A stretch of DNA of 64,000 nt from Pontibacter pudoricolor. GTDB taxonomy: Bacteria > Bacteroidota > Bacteroidia > Cytophagales > Hymenobacteraceae. This document shows positions 16,680 to 26,552 of the stretch, one piece after another; position 1 is the first letter of the stretch, and each line of letters opens with the position of its first letter. The translations under genes were made by a program, and so were the position numbers. The DNA is taken from assembly GCF_010092985.1 (NCBI RefSeq), contig NZ_CP048106.1, positions 3,100,001-3,164,000 of the forward strand, written 5' to 3'. The notes beneath the pieces are model-generated. The model worked only from the letters and a program-made list of their open reading frames with translations, was not told where the DNA came from and did not search any database.

Positions 16680-17460
16680 TCCAATTAGTGCCTTACTGAG
16701 CATTCTTGAGGCGCGAGTCGAAGAAAGTCATCCTGAGCGAAGTCAAAGGATCTTATATGTCCTTTACTATTTGTCATTTCGAGCTTTAGCGAGAAATCTA
16801 TCTCAGCTTATAGTTGAGGAATACATTCTATAGTTAGCTATAGTTGCAACTTGAACTTAGCCTTTTCTTTCATAGTTACTTCCAATCCTGGGAGCTCTAT
16901 TAACCTATAGTTCTATAGTTGGATTTGGTGCCCTCACGGCCGGGAGGCCCCGTCTTGGGGGTAGGGGCCCTCGATAAGGGCATCGCGCGGTGTACATTTC
17001 CTTTGCTCGTTCCTCGCAATGCCTTACGGCACCGGAAATCTACAAGGCGCTCAACCCAAAGACTGCGATCTTTCGATAGTAACTGCTTTAACTATAGTTT
17101 GAGAAGCTATAGTTGCATCGCTTTCTCTTGGTTGTAATTCCGTAGGGACAGGTCGCGACCTGTCCTGTCCGTGGATGGGCTGTAACTATAGCTAAATCAG
17201 ATTTCTCCCGCTGGTCGAAATGACAACTTGAAAAACTGTAGCAGAAAAGTCCCCCTTCGAAGGGGCAGGGGGATGACAAACGGTAACTATAGAACAATAT
17301 CCTCAACTATAGTAACAGCCGCAATTTCCCTCTTGGGAGGGGCAGGGGTGGGTTAAAACAGCAACTATAGCACTACAACCTGAACTATAGCGACAACTCG
17401 AAAGCTCCTTCCCCTCTTTTGAAGGGGGAAGCCTGGGAAGGGGTAAAATTATCTGCCGCG
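16680..17460. repeat. Composite intergenic repeat A (inverted copy)
   Basis: This gene-free block of about 780 bases is a mosaic of short modules. In order: a CGCGAGTCGAAGAAAG unit, a TGTCATTTCGAG...GAGAAATCT unit, the core repeat, the palindrome GGACAGGTCGCGACCTGTCC (at about 17152), ATTTCTCCCGCTGGTCGAAATGAC, CCCCTTCGAAGGGG, CCCTCTTGGGAGGGGCAGGG and a CCCTTTTGAAGGGGG-like unit. CTATAG sites stand between modules, 11 of them in the last 600 bases. The same modules in opposite order and orientation occur near 22.2-22.9 and 50.3-51.1 kb. No transposase, no target-site duplication and no credible gene is visible. Confidence 0.82.
16924..17079 (+). repeat. Core repeat, copy A
   Basis: A GC-rich unit of about 156 bases runs from TTTGGTGCCCTCACGGCC to GACTGCGATCTTTCGATAG. 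It shares both ends with copies near 22.6 and 50.9 kb (which are inverted relative to this one). The middle part matches the copy near 50.9 kb and differs from the one near 22.6 kb. An open frame through it (VPSRPGGPVLG) also exists in the second copy but is probably not a protein. Confidence 0.82.
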
Positions 17461-17474
17461 ATGCAACGTTCCCC

Positions 17475-18062
17475 CTATTTCTGGCTGACGCAGAAGCTGA
17501 TGCTTGCCTGTACCGTTTGATTGTATGCCTTATAGTCTTTGTAGATACTTGACAGGCCTACATGGTGGCGGACACCGAAAGTAAGCTTACTCTCATTACC
17601 AACCGAAAAGCCATAGGCAAAGCCAAAGTCATTTCCTTTCGCTTTGTTATCCGTCACATCTACAGCCTCGTATTCGTATTTAGCTTTTAAAAGGAGTGCC
17701 GCATAAGGGCCTGCCTGTATGCTAAAGCTTGGGACAGGGTAGTACTTCAGCATGATCGGGATAGCTAAGTAATGCATTAAAAGGTGGCCACGCCCTTTCT
17801 CTCCCATACCCTGCAGCGAATATTGTATCTCCGGCTGAATACCAAACTGCTCACTCTCCATATACAATGCATAAATGCCGGCATTTGCCCCAAACTGCAT
17901 CTCCAGGTTCTGCAGATCTCCGGAAAAAGTAGACAGGTTAGCCCCACCTTTAATGCCTGTGTAACTCTTTTTGCCAGACTGCTCCTGCTGAGAGGTATCT
18001 TGTGCCATACTGCTGCTGCCCAGGCATATTAAAAAAAGCAAAAGAAGGTAAAATTTGTTCAT
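17475..18062 (-). CDS. PorT-like outer membrane beta-barrel protein
   Basis: This 195-residue protein has a signal peptide ending SSSMAQ and the start of a typical Bacteroidota barrel: YTGIKGGANLSTFSGD. The following strands (FGANAGIYALYM, FGIQPEIQYSLQGMG, YLAIPIMLKYYPVPSFSIQAGPYAALLL) match the outer-membrane beta-barrel family related to PorT. Its role in the outer membrane is not known. It borders the composite repeat at its 3' end. Confidence 0.85.
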   Translation of the reverse strand: MNKFYLLLLFLICLGSSSMAQDTSQQEQSGKKSYTGIKGGANLSTFSGDLQNLEMQFGANAGIYALYMESEQFGIQPEIQYSLQGMGEKGRGHLLMHYLAIPIMLKYYPVPSFSIQAGPYAALLLKAKYEYEAVDVTDNKAKGNDFGFAYGFSVGNESKLTFGVRHHVGLSSIYKDYKAYNQTVQASISFCVSQK

Positions 18063-18143
18063 GTAGTAAAAAGTATAAATTAAAACGATAACGCCCGACT
18101 AAACTATAGCCAGGCGTTTGATAACTATAAACTATAGTTCAGT

Positions 18144-19583
18144 TTAAAACTCTGCGTTCTGGGGTGTTCTCGGGAAAGGAATTACGTCGCGGATGTTGCC
18201 CATTCCGGTAACGAACTGCACCATACGCTCGAAGCCCAGACCGAAACCGGCGTGCGGACAGCCACCGAAACGGCGGGTATCCAGGTACCACCACAGGTCT
18301 TCTTCGTGTATGCCAACACCTTTCATGCGCTCTACCAGTATATCCAGACGCTCTTCACGCTGCGAACCACCTACAATTTCGCCAATGCCTGGCGCCAAAA
18401 TATCCATCGCGGCAACGGTTTTGCCGTCGTCGTTCAGGCGCATGTAAAACGCTTTGATGTCTTTCGGGTAGTCGGTAACTATAACTGGCTTTTTAAAGTG
18501 CTTCTCTACCAGGTAGCGTTCGTGCTCACTCTGCAGGTCAATACCCCAGCTAACATCATACTGGAATTTCTTCTTCTTGTAATGGTTAGAGTTCAGCAGA
18601 ATGTCGATCGCTTCGGTGTAAGTAACACGCTCAAAATCATTGTTCACTACAAACTCCAGCTTCTCCAGCAAAGTCATTTCCTGGCGCTCGTTCTGTGGCC
18701 TGGCTTTGTCCTCTTCTGCCAGACGCTGGCCCAGGAACTCAATATCCTCGCGGTTATTCTCCAGGGCATAGCGGATGATGTATTTAATAAACTCCTCGGC
18801 CAGGTCGGCGTTCATTTTCAGATCGTAGAAAGCCATTTCCGGCTCTATCATCCAGAACTCCGCCAGGTGGCGCGTGGTGTTCGAGTTTTCAGCTCTAAAG
18901 GTAGGTCCGAACGTATAAATATCGCTGAAAGCCATGGCCGCCAGCTCACCTTCCAACTGACCAGATACGGTTAGGTTAGTAGCTTTACCGAAGAAGTCTT
19001 CGCTATAGTTTACCTGTCCGTCTTCTGTTTTAGGCGGGTTGATCGGGTCTAAGGTGGTTACTCTGAACATCTCACCGGCACCTTCTGCATCCGACGCTGT
19101 GATGATCGGGGTGTGCATGTATACAAAGCCTTTCTCGTTAAAGAACTTGTGCACGGCAAATGCCAGCGTGTTACGCACTCTGAACACAGCGCCAAACGTA
19201 TTGGTACGGAAACGCAGGTGTGCGATCTCGCGCAAAAACTCCAGCGAGTGTGCTTTCTTTTGTAACGGATATGCTTCAGGATCCGCTTTGCCCAGTACTT
19301 CTATCGTTTTAGCCTGTACTTCAAACGCCTGCCCTTTGCCCTGCGATGCAACCAGTTCCCCAGTAATAGAAACGGCTGCGCCGGTTGTCACGTCTTTCAG
19401 TTGTTCTTCGCTGAAATTATTGGCGTCGGCTACAACCTGGATATTACTTATAGTAGAGCCGTCGTTAACGGCAATAAAGTTCACATACTTATTTCCGCGC
19501 TTGGTGCGCACCCAGCCTTTCAGCAGAACATCTTTGCCCGCTTCGGCGCCTGTCAGCAGGTCTTTAACTTTTGTGCGTTGCAT
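18144..19583 (-). CDS. asnS: Asparaginyl-tRNA synthetase
   Basis: This 479-residue class IIb synthetase charges tRNA-Asn. An N-terminal OB-fold anticodon-binding domain lies at about residues 1-120 ([25 protein letters not shown]). The catalytic domain follows, with motif 2 [28 protein letters not shown] and motif 3 [29 protein letters not shown]. The RTP motif with the spacing [12 protein letters not shown] fits AsnS. Length is normal. It is divergent from rpoN, with a shared 287-base promoter region. Confidence 0.98.
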   Translation of the reverse strand: MQRTKVKDLLTGAEAGKDVLLKGWVRTKRGNKYVNFIAVNDGSTISNIQVVADANNFSEEQLKDVTTGAAVSITGELVASQGKGQAFEVQAKTIEVLGKADPEAYPLQKKAHSLEFLREIAHLRFRTNTFGAVFRVRNTLAFAVHKFFNEKGFVYMHTPIITASDAEGAGEMFRVTTLDPINPPKTEDGQVNYSEDFFGKATNLTVSGQLEGELAAMAFSDIYTFGPTFRAENSNTTRHLAEFWMIEPEMAFYDLKMNADLAEEFIKYIIRYALENNREDIEFLGQRLAEEDKARPQNERQEMTLLEKLEFVVNNDFERVTYTEAIDILLNSNHYKKKKFQYDVSWGIDLQSEHERYLVEKHFKKPVIVTDYPKDIKAFYMRLNDDGKTVAAMDILAPGIGEIVGGSQREERLDILVERMKGVGIHEEDLWWYLDTRRFGGCPHAGFGLGFERMVQFVTGMGNIRDVIPFPRTPQNAEF

Positions 19584-19870
19584 GTAACGTTGCGTTTATG
19601 TAATTTAAATGTAGCCTGATGTTAAAGGTATAAAGAATTGACCGGAATTTTAACGGCCAAATGCATTTAACTATAGCTATAGCTTATACCCCTCAGCCTG
19701 CAAAGGTAAGCCAGAAACTATAAAAAGCGATAAACACACCTGAGTGGCTGGACGTTCTTAACAAAAAATGTGCTAAACACACGAATTTTCAACCTTTTGT
19801 TGATATTGCGAGTAAAATTATTCTAAATTTGAAATACGGGGAACCGTTACTGATAACCAATTCTTAACCC

Positions 19871-21322
19871 ATGCAGCGTCTCGACTTAAGACAACTTTTA
19901 CAGCAGAAGCTATCGCCGCAGCAGATACAATTTATCAAGCTGTTGCAGATACCTACGGCCGAGCTGGAGATGCGCATTAAAGAAGAACTGGAAATAAACC
20001 CTGCCCTGGAAGAAGGCAATAACGAGCCCGAGGACCAGTTCAACGACTCTGAAACGGACGAGTACGGCGATAATGACGATGATTACGGCAAAGACGACAT
20101 TGACATTAACGACTACCTGAACGACGACGAGATAAGCGGCTATAAAATGCAGGGCGACCGTGGCGGCGAAGACGAAGATGACCGCGAAATGCCGATTGCC
20201 GTTGCTTCATCGCTTACCGATCAGCTGATGGACCAGTTGGGCTTCCTGGACCTGGATGACAAGCAGCATATTATTGGCATGCAGCTTATAGGCAGTATAG
20301 ATAACGATGGCTATATCCGTCGCGACCTGAGCGCTATTGCCAACGACCTGGCTTTTTCGCAGAACATTGAGACCAGCGTGGAGGAGATAGAAGAAGTGCT
20401 GCACATGATCCAGACCTTTGACCCCGCCGGTATTGCTGCGCGCGATCTGCCGGAGTGTTTGCTGCTGCAACTGCACCGCCGCGACCAGGACGAGATAACC
20501 ATACTTGCCGAGCGCATTTTAGAAGATGCCTTCGATGAGTTTACCAAAAAGCATTACCAGAAAATACAGTCTAAGTTTAGCGTATCGGAAGATGAGCTGA
20601 AGAAGGCCATAGACGTAATTACCAGACTGAACCCGAAGCCAGGTGGCGCCGGAGCCGGCATGACGCGTATTCAGTACATCATCCCGGACTTTATACTGAC
20701 CAACAATAACGGCCAGCTGGAGCTTTCGCTTAACTCACGCAACGCCCCGGACCTGCGCATCAGCCGCTCGTATGCCGATATGTTTGATGCTTATGATAAG
20801 TCAGACAAAAAGGATAAGAAGCTAAAGGAGACCGTAACATTTGTGAAGCAGAAACTGGATGCCGCCAAGTGGTTTATAGATGCCATTCGCCAGCGCCAGA
20901 ACACACTGCTGCGCACTATGGAGTCCATCATCAAGTATCAGCACAATTTCTTTCTGGAAGGTGATGAAAGCGAATTGCGCCCGATGATATTGAAAGATAT
21001 TGCCGAAGATATTGGCATGGACATCAGTACCGTAAGCCGCGTGGCCAACAGCAAAGCCGTGCAAACCGAGTTTGGTATTTATCCGCTCAAGTATTTCTTC
21101 TCAGAAGGTATCGCTACCGACTCTGGCGAAGATGCCAGCAGCCGTGAAGTAAAGCATATTCTGAAAGAGATTATTGAAGGCGAAAGCAAGCGCAAGCCCC
21201 TGTCGGATGAAAAGATAGAGCAGATACTGAACGAAAAAGGCTACAACATTGCCCGCCGCACCGTTGCCAAATACCGCGAGCAGCTTAATATACCGGTAGC
21301 CCGACTACGCAAAGAACTATAG
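19871..21322 (+). CDS. rpoN: RNA polymerase sigma-54 factor RpoN
   Basis: Sigma-54 directs RNA polymerase to -24/-12 promoters and needs enhancer-binding activators. The 483-residue protein has the Gln-rich activator-interaction region I (LRQLLQQKLSPQQIQFIKLLQIPTAELE), the acidic region II at about residues 55-100, and the core-binding domain. The DNA-binding domain ends in the RpoN box ARRTVAKYRE near residue 465. The stop codon is the TAG of a CTATAG motif. No activator gene is nearby. Confidence 0.97.
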   Translation: MQRLDLRQLLQQKLSPQQIQFIKLLQIPTAELEMRIKEELEINPALEEGNNEPEDQFNDSETDEYGDNDDDYGKDDIDINDYLNDDEISGYKMQGDRGGEDEDDREMPIAVASSLTDQLMDQLGFLDLDDKQHIIGMQLIGSIDNDGYIRRDLSAIANDLAFSQNIETSVEEIEEVLHMIQTFDPAGIAARDLPECLLLQLHRRDQDEITILAERILEDAFDEFTKKHYQKIQSKFSVSEDELKKAIDVITRLNPKPGGAGAGMTRIQYIIPDFILTNNNGQLELSLNSRNAPDLRISRSYADMFDAYDKSDKKDKKLKETVTFVKQKLDAAKWFIDAIRQRQNTLLRTMESIIKYQHNFFLEGDESELRPMILKDIAEDIGMDISTVSRVANSKAVQTEFGIYPLKYFFSEGIATDSGEDASSREVKHILKEIIEGESKRKPLSDEKIEQILNEKGYNIARRTVAKYREQLNIPVARLRKEL

Positions 21323-21470
21323 TTAATGAATAATTAGTAATGATGAATGAATAATGAGGAGTACAAAATAAGAAGGGTGTTTGCAGACGTAGTCATTTAA
21401 GATTTTAATCATTACTCACTAGCCATTATTCATTAAAGATAAGTCATCCATCATTACTCATTGTTAATTA
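21323..21470. repeat. AT-rich TAATGAATAATGAG repeat cluster between rpoN and the PAP2-like gene
   Basis: Multiple copies of ATGAATAATGAG and of its complement CATTATTCATT/CATCATTACTCATT are arranged as inverted arms around a unique centre. The right arm ends exactly at the TTG proposed as the next start codon, the same arrangement as before the ABC ATPase gene near 2.58 kb. Confidence 0.75.
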
Positions 21471-22099
21471 ATTCACCCGTGAATCGTTCGCTCGCGAAAG
21501 CCTTGTCTGTAGTTTTACACCCGCTGTTGCTGCCAACATACCTTTTTGCGTTTATACTTTATTACCTGCCCGCTCCAACTCTTTCGCTGCCCATGCAAAG
21601 CCGCTGGATTGTACTGGGCATGATCTTTTTCACCACATTCATAATTCCTGGTTTAGGAGCTTACACTATGGTGCGTTCCGGCCAGCTGGACTCTATGGAA
21701 ATGGAACGCCGTGAACAGCGCCGCCTTCCATTACTTTTTACCAGTCTGTGTTATGGCATTACCACCTACCTGCTTTACCGCGAGCCTGCCTTCGATGAGA
21801 TTTTTTATTTTATCATGGCAATCATTACTGCATCTGTATTGCTAACCTATGGCATCTCACTGTTCTGGAAAGTGAGTGCGCACAGTGTGGGTGTTGGTGG
21901 GGCGCTAGGCCTGCTTTTGCTGTTGAGCAGACTGGTGCCGGATGTGCCGATGCTTTTGCCGATCTCCTTAAGTATAATTTTAACCGGTGCTGTTCTGTCT
22001 GCCCGTTTAGCATTAGACGCACATACTCCAGCAGAAGTATACACCGGTTTCGGAAGCGGTCTTTTGCTGGCACTTACCGCCGGGATGTTTGCGTTATAG
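21461..22099 (+). CDS. PAP2-like integral membrane protein
   Basis: This 212-residue protein has about six membrane helices. The pair SAHSVGVGG and ARLALDAHTPAEVYTGFGSG resembles PAP2 phosphatase motifs 2 and 3 (PSGH and SRxxxxxHxxxD), but the Ser of motif 3 is Ala and the last Asp is Glu. A lipid phosphatase role is therefore uncertain. The start is TTG inside the upstream repeat; a GTG six codons later is the alternative. It is probably monocistronic. Confidence 0.75.
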   Translation: MLINSPVNRSLAKALSVVLHPLLLPTYLFAFILYYLPAPTLSLPMQSRWIVLGMIFFTTFIIPGLGAYTMVRSGQLDSMEMERREQRRLPLLFTSLCYGITTYLLYREPAFDEIFYFIMAIITASVLLTYGISLFWKVSAHSVGVGGALGLLLLLSRLVPDVPMLLPISLSIILTGAVLSARLALDAHTPAEVYTGFGSGLLLALTAGMFAL

Positions 22100-22111
22100 T
22101 TTGTCTGAACC

Positions 22112-22935
22112 ACGGATTAACAGGGATCAGGTTGATTTTCAGGATCTGTGTTTTGCTATAGTTTGAGCTGTAGTTCTATAGTCCGGGTATTACCTGCCCC
22201 TCCCGGAAATTACCACACCTCGCCCTCTCCTTTTGAAGAGGGCCCCTAGCCAAAACAGAAGAGAGCGCTTTTCAGCAGTCGCTATAGTTGAGGTTACTGT
22301 TTTATAGTTGGGGTATTAACCCACCCCTGCCCCTCCCGGGAGGGGAATTGCGGCTATAGTTAAAGTTGAGAATATCGTTTTATAGTGGGTGTTTGTCATC
22401 CCCCTGCCCCCTTCAAAGGGGGACTTTTCCGCTACAGTTTTTAAAGCTGTCATTTCGACCAGCGGGAGAAATCTGAATTAGCTATAGTTACAGACCAAGA
22501 TAGGACAGGTCGCGACCTGTCCCTACGGAACTATAGCCACGATAAGGCAATGCAATCATAGCCTTTCCAGCTATAGCAACTACAGCTATCGAACTGATCG
22601 CAGTCTTTGGGTTGAGCGCCTTTAATTTGTTGCGGTGCCGTCAGGCAACCCGAGGCACGAGGGTACAGCGCGATGCCCTTATCGAGGGCCCCTACCCCCA
22701 AGACGGGGCCTCCCGGCCGTGAGGGCACCAAAGCAAACTATAGAACGATAGGTTCATAAAGCTCCCAGGATTGAAGAAAGCTATGAAAGAAAAGGCTTGG
22801 TTCAGGTTGCAACTATAGCTCACTATAGAATCCAGATTTCTCACAGCTCCGCCGGCATTCTTAAACTCTTATCTCAAGAACGCTCGGGATGACAATTTGA
22901 AAACTATAAACCAGCGCTGATAGGAACTTTGCACA
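22112..22935. repeat. Composite intergenic repeat B
   Basis: A gene-free block holding, in order: an ACGGATTAACAGGGATCAGG unit, CCCTCTCCTTTTGAAGAGGG, CCCCTCCCGGGAGGGG, a GTCATCCCCCTGCCCCCTTC unit, CTGTCATTTCGACCAGCGGG, the palindrome GGACAGGTCGCGACCTGTCC, the core repeat, and a CAGATTTCTCACAG unit. Ten CTATAG sites separate the modules. The order matches block C near 50.3-51.1 kb and is the reverse of block A. The rest of the gap before the next gene has no recognisable feature. Confidence 0.82.
22586..22733 (-). repeat. Core repeat, copy B (variant centre)
   Basis: It starts CTATCGAACTGATCGCAGTC and ends GGCCGTGAGGGCACCAAAG, as in the other copies. The central ~60 bases (TTTAATTTGTTGCGGTGCCG... 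to ...GGGTACAGCGCGATG) differ from copies A and C while keeping GGTGCCGT and GCGCGATGCCC. That suggests replacement of an internal segment. Confidence 0.82.
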
Positions 22936-23115
22936 TTGCCAGGTCCTAATCATGTAAATCAATTAGTTGCCATGAAGCCGCGATTCTGACCTTACCTGTA
23001 AGTAAAACCGGCAAATGAGCTGAAACTACTTTAAAAATACCGCAGCCTCCCTCTATAACCATTACTTCTGGCTGGAAATTTGCTAGTTATACTTCGTAAA
23101 TCGTATATTAACACT

Positions 23116-24654
23116 ATGCATAAATTCATCCTAACCCTGCTCCTGTTTATGGGCTTTGCGCAAATGGCCAGTGCCCAGCGCGAGTTCGCAAACCTGGAGC
23201 TGCCACTCCGCCAACCAGAAGACCTGGTTTCGGTGGCTGACGATAATGGGAATGTCTGCTTGTATTTTTATCAGAATAACAAGCTTCATTTTACGCTCGT
23301 TTCTCCTGAGGGAGAGGTACTGGCCAAGCACGAGATTCCTTACCGCTGGAACCGCGACCCGCAGGTTTTAGGCACACGTGTAACCGACACAGATTTTATT
23401 TTTTACAGCCGCTACGAGAATGGCCGCCGTGATTATGTGCGTCCATTTGCCATTAACCGTAATACCGGTGCTTTCAGAAGCTTGCAGGATGTAGAGCTCG
23501 ACAAAGAACGTAACACTTATTTTGTTGGCGGCTTTGGCGACGACGAGCACTTTTACATGCTGTATACCGACCGGAAAGACCGCCTGCACCTGTACCGCAG
23601 CAGCGACTCGCCGGAAGGGTTAGCAAAAATGGAGCGCCAGATATTTGAGCCCAACCTGCCCGAAACCCGGACTAAAGATACCCGTCTTATGGACCTGGTG
23701 TATGTACATCCGGACATGGAGCAGACTGTGGTGGCCGGCTACCATAGTGGCAAGATCTATAGTCGTGATGGAAACATTTACATCATTTTTGATGGCCAGT
23801 CCCTGAAAGACCTTAGCCGGAAAGAAGCGACAACAGAAATACTGGCTTTGAACTGGGAAACAGGCAAAGCAACTTACCGCACGTTGCCAGCACTGGAACA
23901 GCGCAATGAACCTTCGTTTAACTCTTTCCTGTTCCGCGACACACTTTTCAGGCTGCAGCTCGACCGCGACAAGCTGAACCTTACAGCTTACAACTTCAAT
24001 AACCTGGAGCCTGTAAAAACCTACACATTCAGTGGCGATCAGGAAATAGCCATCAAGTCTACGCCGGTATACCAGCGTGGTATGCGCGGCTTGTTTGCCT
24101 CTGATGTTGATACCGTGAAGCAGACATCGAAAGTAATGAAGAAGCTGGCTGAAGGCTTACCTGCCATTACAGTAAATGCTTTTACCGATAGCACCATACA
24201 GTTAACGATAGGTTCTTACGACCCGCCGGGAGATCGGAACTCAGCATCGGATATGTCGCGCATGGTACGTACTCCGGACCAGTATTACCGAACGTCGCGC
24301 GGCCTGATGATGATTCCCGGCCGTTGGGTTCCGGCTTATAACATACCAAGCTATTATCTTAACTCGCCGTACTATAGCCGCTACTTTTATGACCCGTATG
24401 GGCAAGGTGGTGGTCGTCCGTCCGGGCCTGGCACAAGCACTTATTTCAGGGCTGTGCTGGATGATAACACATTGGCAAAAGCTGATAACGGTACCAATGA
24501 GTTGGTGCAGGACAAAGTAGATAAGTTTGAACAGGAGCTGAAATCCGAGCCGGACTATAAAACGGTTTACCGCTATGGCAACAAACTGCATTATGGCTAC
24601 TACGACCGCAAATCAAAAACCTTCCGGATTATGGAGTTCGCCCCGGGGAACTAA
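23116..24654 (+). CDS. Large secreted protein of unknown function
   Basis: The chosen start gives 512 residues with a signal peptide (MHKFILTLLLFMGFAQMASAQ). The body is beta-rich with repeated short blade-like stretches (VCLYFYQNNKLHFTLVSPEG, HFYMLYTDRKDRLHLYRSSD), so a beta-propeller-like fold is possible but not proven. A Tyr/Pro/Gly-rich segment lies near residues 415-450 (YYLNSPYYSRYFYDPYGQGG). I recognise no catalytic motif. An upstream in-frame start 36 bases earlier would put non-signal residues first and is less likely. A terminator follows. Confidence 0.75.
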   Translation: MHKFILTLLLFMGFAQMASAQREFANLELPLRQPEDLVSVADDNGNVCLYFYQNNKLHFTLVSPEGEVLAKHEIPYRWNRDPQVLGTRVTDTDFIFYSRYENGRRDYVRPFAINRNTGAFRSLQDVELDKERNTYFVGGFGDDEHFYMLYTDRKDRLHLYRSSDSPEGLAKMERQIFEPNLPETRTKDTRLMDLVYVHPDMEQTVVAGYHSGKIYSRDGNIYIIFDGQSLKDLSRKEATTEILALNWETGKATYRTLPALEQRNEPSFNSFLFRDTLFRLQLDRDKLNLTAYNFNNLEPVKTYTFSGDQEIAIKSTPVYQRGMRGLFASDVDTVKQTSKVMKKLAEGLPAITVNAFTDSTIQLTIGSYDPPGDRNSASDMSRMVRTPDQYYRTSRGLMMIPGRWVPAYNIPSYYLNSPYYSRYFYDPYGQGGGRPSGPGTSTYFRAVLDDNTLAKADNGTNELVQDKVDKFEQELKSEPDYKTVYRYGNKLHYGYYDRKSKTFRIMEFAPGN

Positions 24655-24674
24655 AAGATATGAGAATACAAATG

Positions 24675-24711
24675 AAAAACGCTACCCTTTCTGAGGGCAG
24701 CGTTTTTTTAT
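24675..24711. terminator. Bidirectional terminator
   Basis: AAAAACGCT and AGCGTTTTTTT flank an inner CCCT/AGGG stem with loop TTCTG, between convergent genes. Confidence 0.85.
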
Positions 24712-24723
24712 GGTTAATGCTTT

Positions 24724-25257
24724 TTATTTCTGGCCCATCAGCTGCTGCACTTTGGCCTGCATGGCCGGGTCCTGCTTAACGGCAAGCATTATCTGTTCAT
24801 ACTTTTCTACCGTCATCCCGTCCTTTACAATTGCCTTTTCCATATCCTGCTCCATCGTCGGCTGCATTTCCATCATGCGTTGCGCCGACCTGTTAAAAGC
24901 AGCAAATTCTTCCGGCGTAGCTTTCACTTCGTTTATTTTCTGCTGCTGATGTGCTTTTGCCATCTCACTGAATTTTTCTACGCTCAGTTTCTCTTCCGTC
25001 AAAATAGCAAGCATGGCTTTCTCTCCTTCCTGTTGTATAACCATCAGGCGATTATTGGCTTCGGCAAACTGCTTCAGGTCTGCATCGGTGAAGGTAGTGG
25101 TTGGGGTTATTTGCGGAGTAGTTTGTTCAGTTTTAGGCTGAGCCGGCGGTGTCTGTTGCTTTTTCTTCTGCGCAAAAGCTGTATTGGTGACAGTACCTGC
25201 TCCAACTATAAGTACAGCCACAGCAAGCCCCTTCAGTTTATTATTGATCATGTTCAT
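24724..25257 (-). CDS. DUF4168 domain-containing secreted protein
   Basis: This 177-residue protein has a signal peptide (ending NTAFAQ), a Pro/Thr/Gln-rich linker at about residues 32-55, and a helical DUF4168 domain at about 55-175. The start of the domain, FTDADLKQFAEANNRLMVIQQE, is the usual DUF4168 signature. It is periplasmic or secreted and of unknown function. It is monocistronic. Confidence 0.85.
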   Translation of the reverse strand: MNMINNKLKGLAVAVLIVGAGTVTNTAFAQKKKQQTPPAQPKTEQTTPQITPTTTFTDADLKQFAEANNRLMVIQQEGEKAMLAILTEEKLSVEKFSEMAKAHQQQKINEVKATPEEFAAFNRSAQRMMEMQPTMEQDMEKAIVKDGMTVEKYEQIMLAVKQDPAMQAKVQQLMGQK

Positions 25258-25457
25258 AAGATTTCTTCCGGATTGGTTTTAAGAATGGATAAATCGAAGC
25301 TGATAGACAGCCATAAACCTATACTATACTCCATTACCAGCTGTTTAGTTCTTAAAACAAGGCAACAAGGAGAATCAAACCTATAGTTTAAGCCAGGATA
25401 TAAGCACTGAAAAGTGGAAGAAATGATAGTCTTGCGGGTTTTACGCAAACTATAACT

Positions 25458-26552
25458 TTACCCAACAAGCGGAGAGGCAGACTTTATAGTTGGCTCTTTT
25501 ACAAACTGTTCCTTTTTCAGGTTAAGCCATTCCAGGGCAGTGCCGTTCAGCATGCGTTCTATAGTTGCCAGGTCGTAAGGCATTGATTCGATGAGTTTGC
25601 CGGGTTCCAGTTCGCCCAACGGGAAGGGGTAATCGGTACCTAAGGCAATGCAGTTCGCGCCAACCAGGTTCACCAAATATTCCAGCATCAGCGGGTCGTG
25701 CACCAGCGAATCGAAGTAGAACTTGCCCAGGTACTCGCGTGGGTTTACAGGGTTATCAACCGCGCAAAGGTCTGGCCGCACTTCAAAGCCATGGGCAATA
25801 CGGCCAATCGTTGACGGGAAAGAACCACCGCCATGCGCAAACGCAACACGCAGTTTTGGCAAGCGCTCAAACACACCACCGAATATCATCGAACAGATGG
25901 CAACCGTCGTTTCGGCGGGCATGCCGACCAGCCACGGCATCCAGTAATTACCAGTTCTATCTTTGCCCAGCATATCCCAGGGGTGCACAAAAACAGCAGC
26001 GCCCAGGTCCTGTGCGGCTTCAAAAATCGGGAAGAGCTCTGCGGCATCCAGGTTTTTGCCGTTTATATTAGAGCCAATCTGTATACCAGGCATACCCAGT
26101 TCTTTTACACAGCGTTCCAGCTCTTTTATAGAAAGGTCGGCATCCTGCATCGGCAGCGTACCCAGGCCAATAAAACGGTCCGGGTAATCAGCTACGATGC
26201 CGGCTATGTGGTCGTTCAGGAATTTGCTCAGGTCGTAGGTATGTTCGGGTTTGGCCCAGTAATTAAACATAACCGGCACAGTGCTGAGCACCTGCACACC
26301 TACTTTATACTGGCTGCACTCGTGCATGCGTACCTTGGGGTCCCAGCAGTTGTCCTGAATTTCGCGGAAGAATTTGTCATCCATCATCATGCGGGCGCAG
26401 CAGGGTTTGTGGTGCTCCAGCCGTATAAAGCCGCCATATCCGTACCGTTCGCGCAGGTTAGGCCAGGTAGCCGGCAAAATATGCGTGTGTATATCTATCT
26501 TCAGCAGACCCGAGTCTGTTAGTACAGGATGTGTAGGCGTTTGTTTGTGCAT
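25458..26552 (-). CDS. nbaD: 2-amino-3-carboxymuconate-6-semialdehyde decarboxylase (ACMSD)
   Basis: ACMSD decarboxylates the ring-opened product of 3-hydroxyanthranilate, drawing the kynurenine pathway away from quinolinate and towards 2-aminomuconate. The 364-residue amidohydrolase is close to the animal and Pseudomonas enzymes over its full length. It has the metal ligands D-I-H-T-H (H22, H24), FVHPWD, FAHGGGSFP and the Asp in LGTDYPFPLGELEPGKLIESM, plus LSTVPVMFNYWAKPE. It is divergent from kynU and lies in a locus with KMO, HAAO and an ALDH, which supports a catabolic role. Confidence 0.96.
   Translation of the reverse strand: MHKQTPTHPVLTDSGLLKIDIHTHILPATWPNLRERYGYGGFIRLEHHKPCCARMMMDDKFFREIQDNCWDPKVRMHECSQYKVGVQVLSTVPVMFNYWAKPEHTYDLSKFLNDHIAGIVADYPDRFIGLGTLPMQDADLSIKELERCVKELGMPGIQIGSNINGKNLDAAELFPIFEAAQDLGAAVFVHPWDMLGKDRTGNYWMPWLVGMPAETTVAICSMIFGGVFERLPKLRVAFAHGGGSFPSTIGRIAHGFEVRPDLCAVDNPVNPREYLGKFYFDSLVHDPLMLEYLVNLVGANCIALGTDYPFPLGELEPGKLIESMPYDLATIERMLNGTALEWLNLKKEQFVKEPTIKSASPLVG

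Noticed and set aside
16919-17137. Open frame in core repeat copy A (MDLVPSRPGGPVLGVGAL...)
   Set aside because: It lies wholly in the repeat. A similar frame exists in copy B only because the DNA is shared, copy C breaks it by a deletion, and there is no plausible start region. It is treated as non-coding.
16680-17460. Insertion sequence or transposon
   Set aside because: No transposase ORF, no terminal inverted repeats of normal length and no target-site duplication were seen. A non-autonomous composite repeat is a better description.
18252-18974. 240-codon open frame antisense to asnS
   Set aside because: It is a shadow of the conserved asnS codons, with no recognisable domain.
22531-22731. 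Open frame in core repeat copy B
   Set aside because: Same reasoning as for copy A; the frame diverges after the shared part.
22112-22935. CRISPR array
   Set aside because: Modules differ from one another, spacing is irregular, and there are no cas genes.
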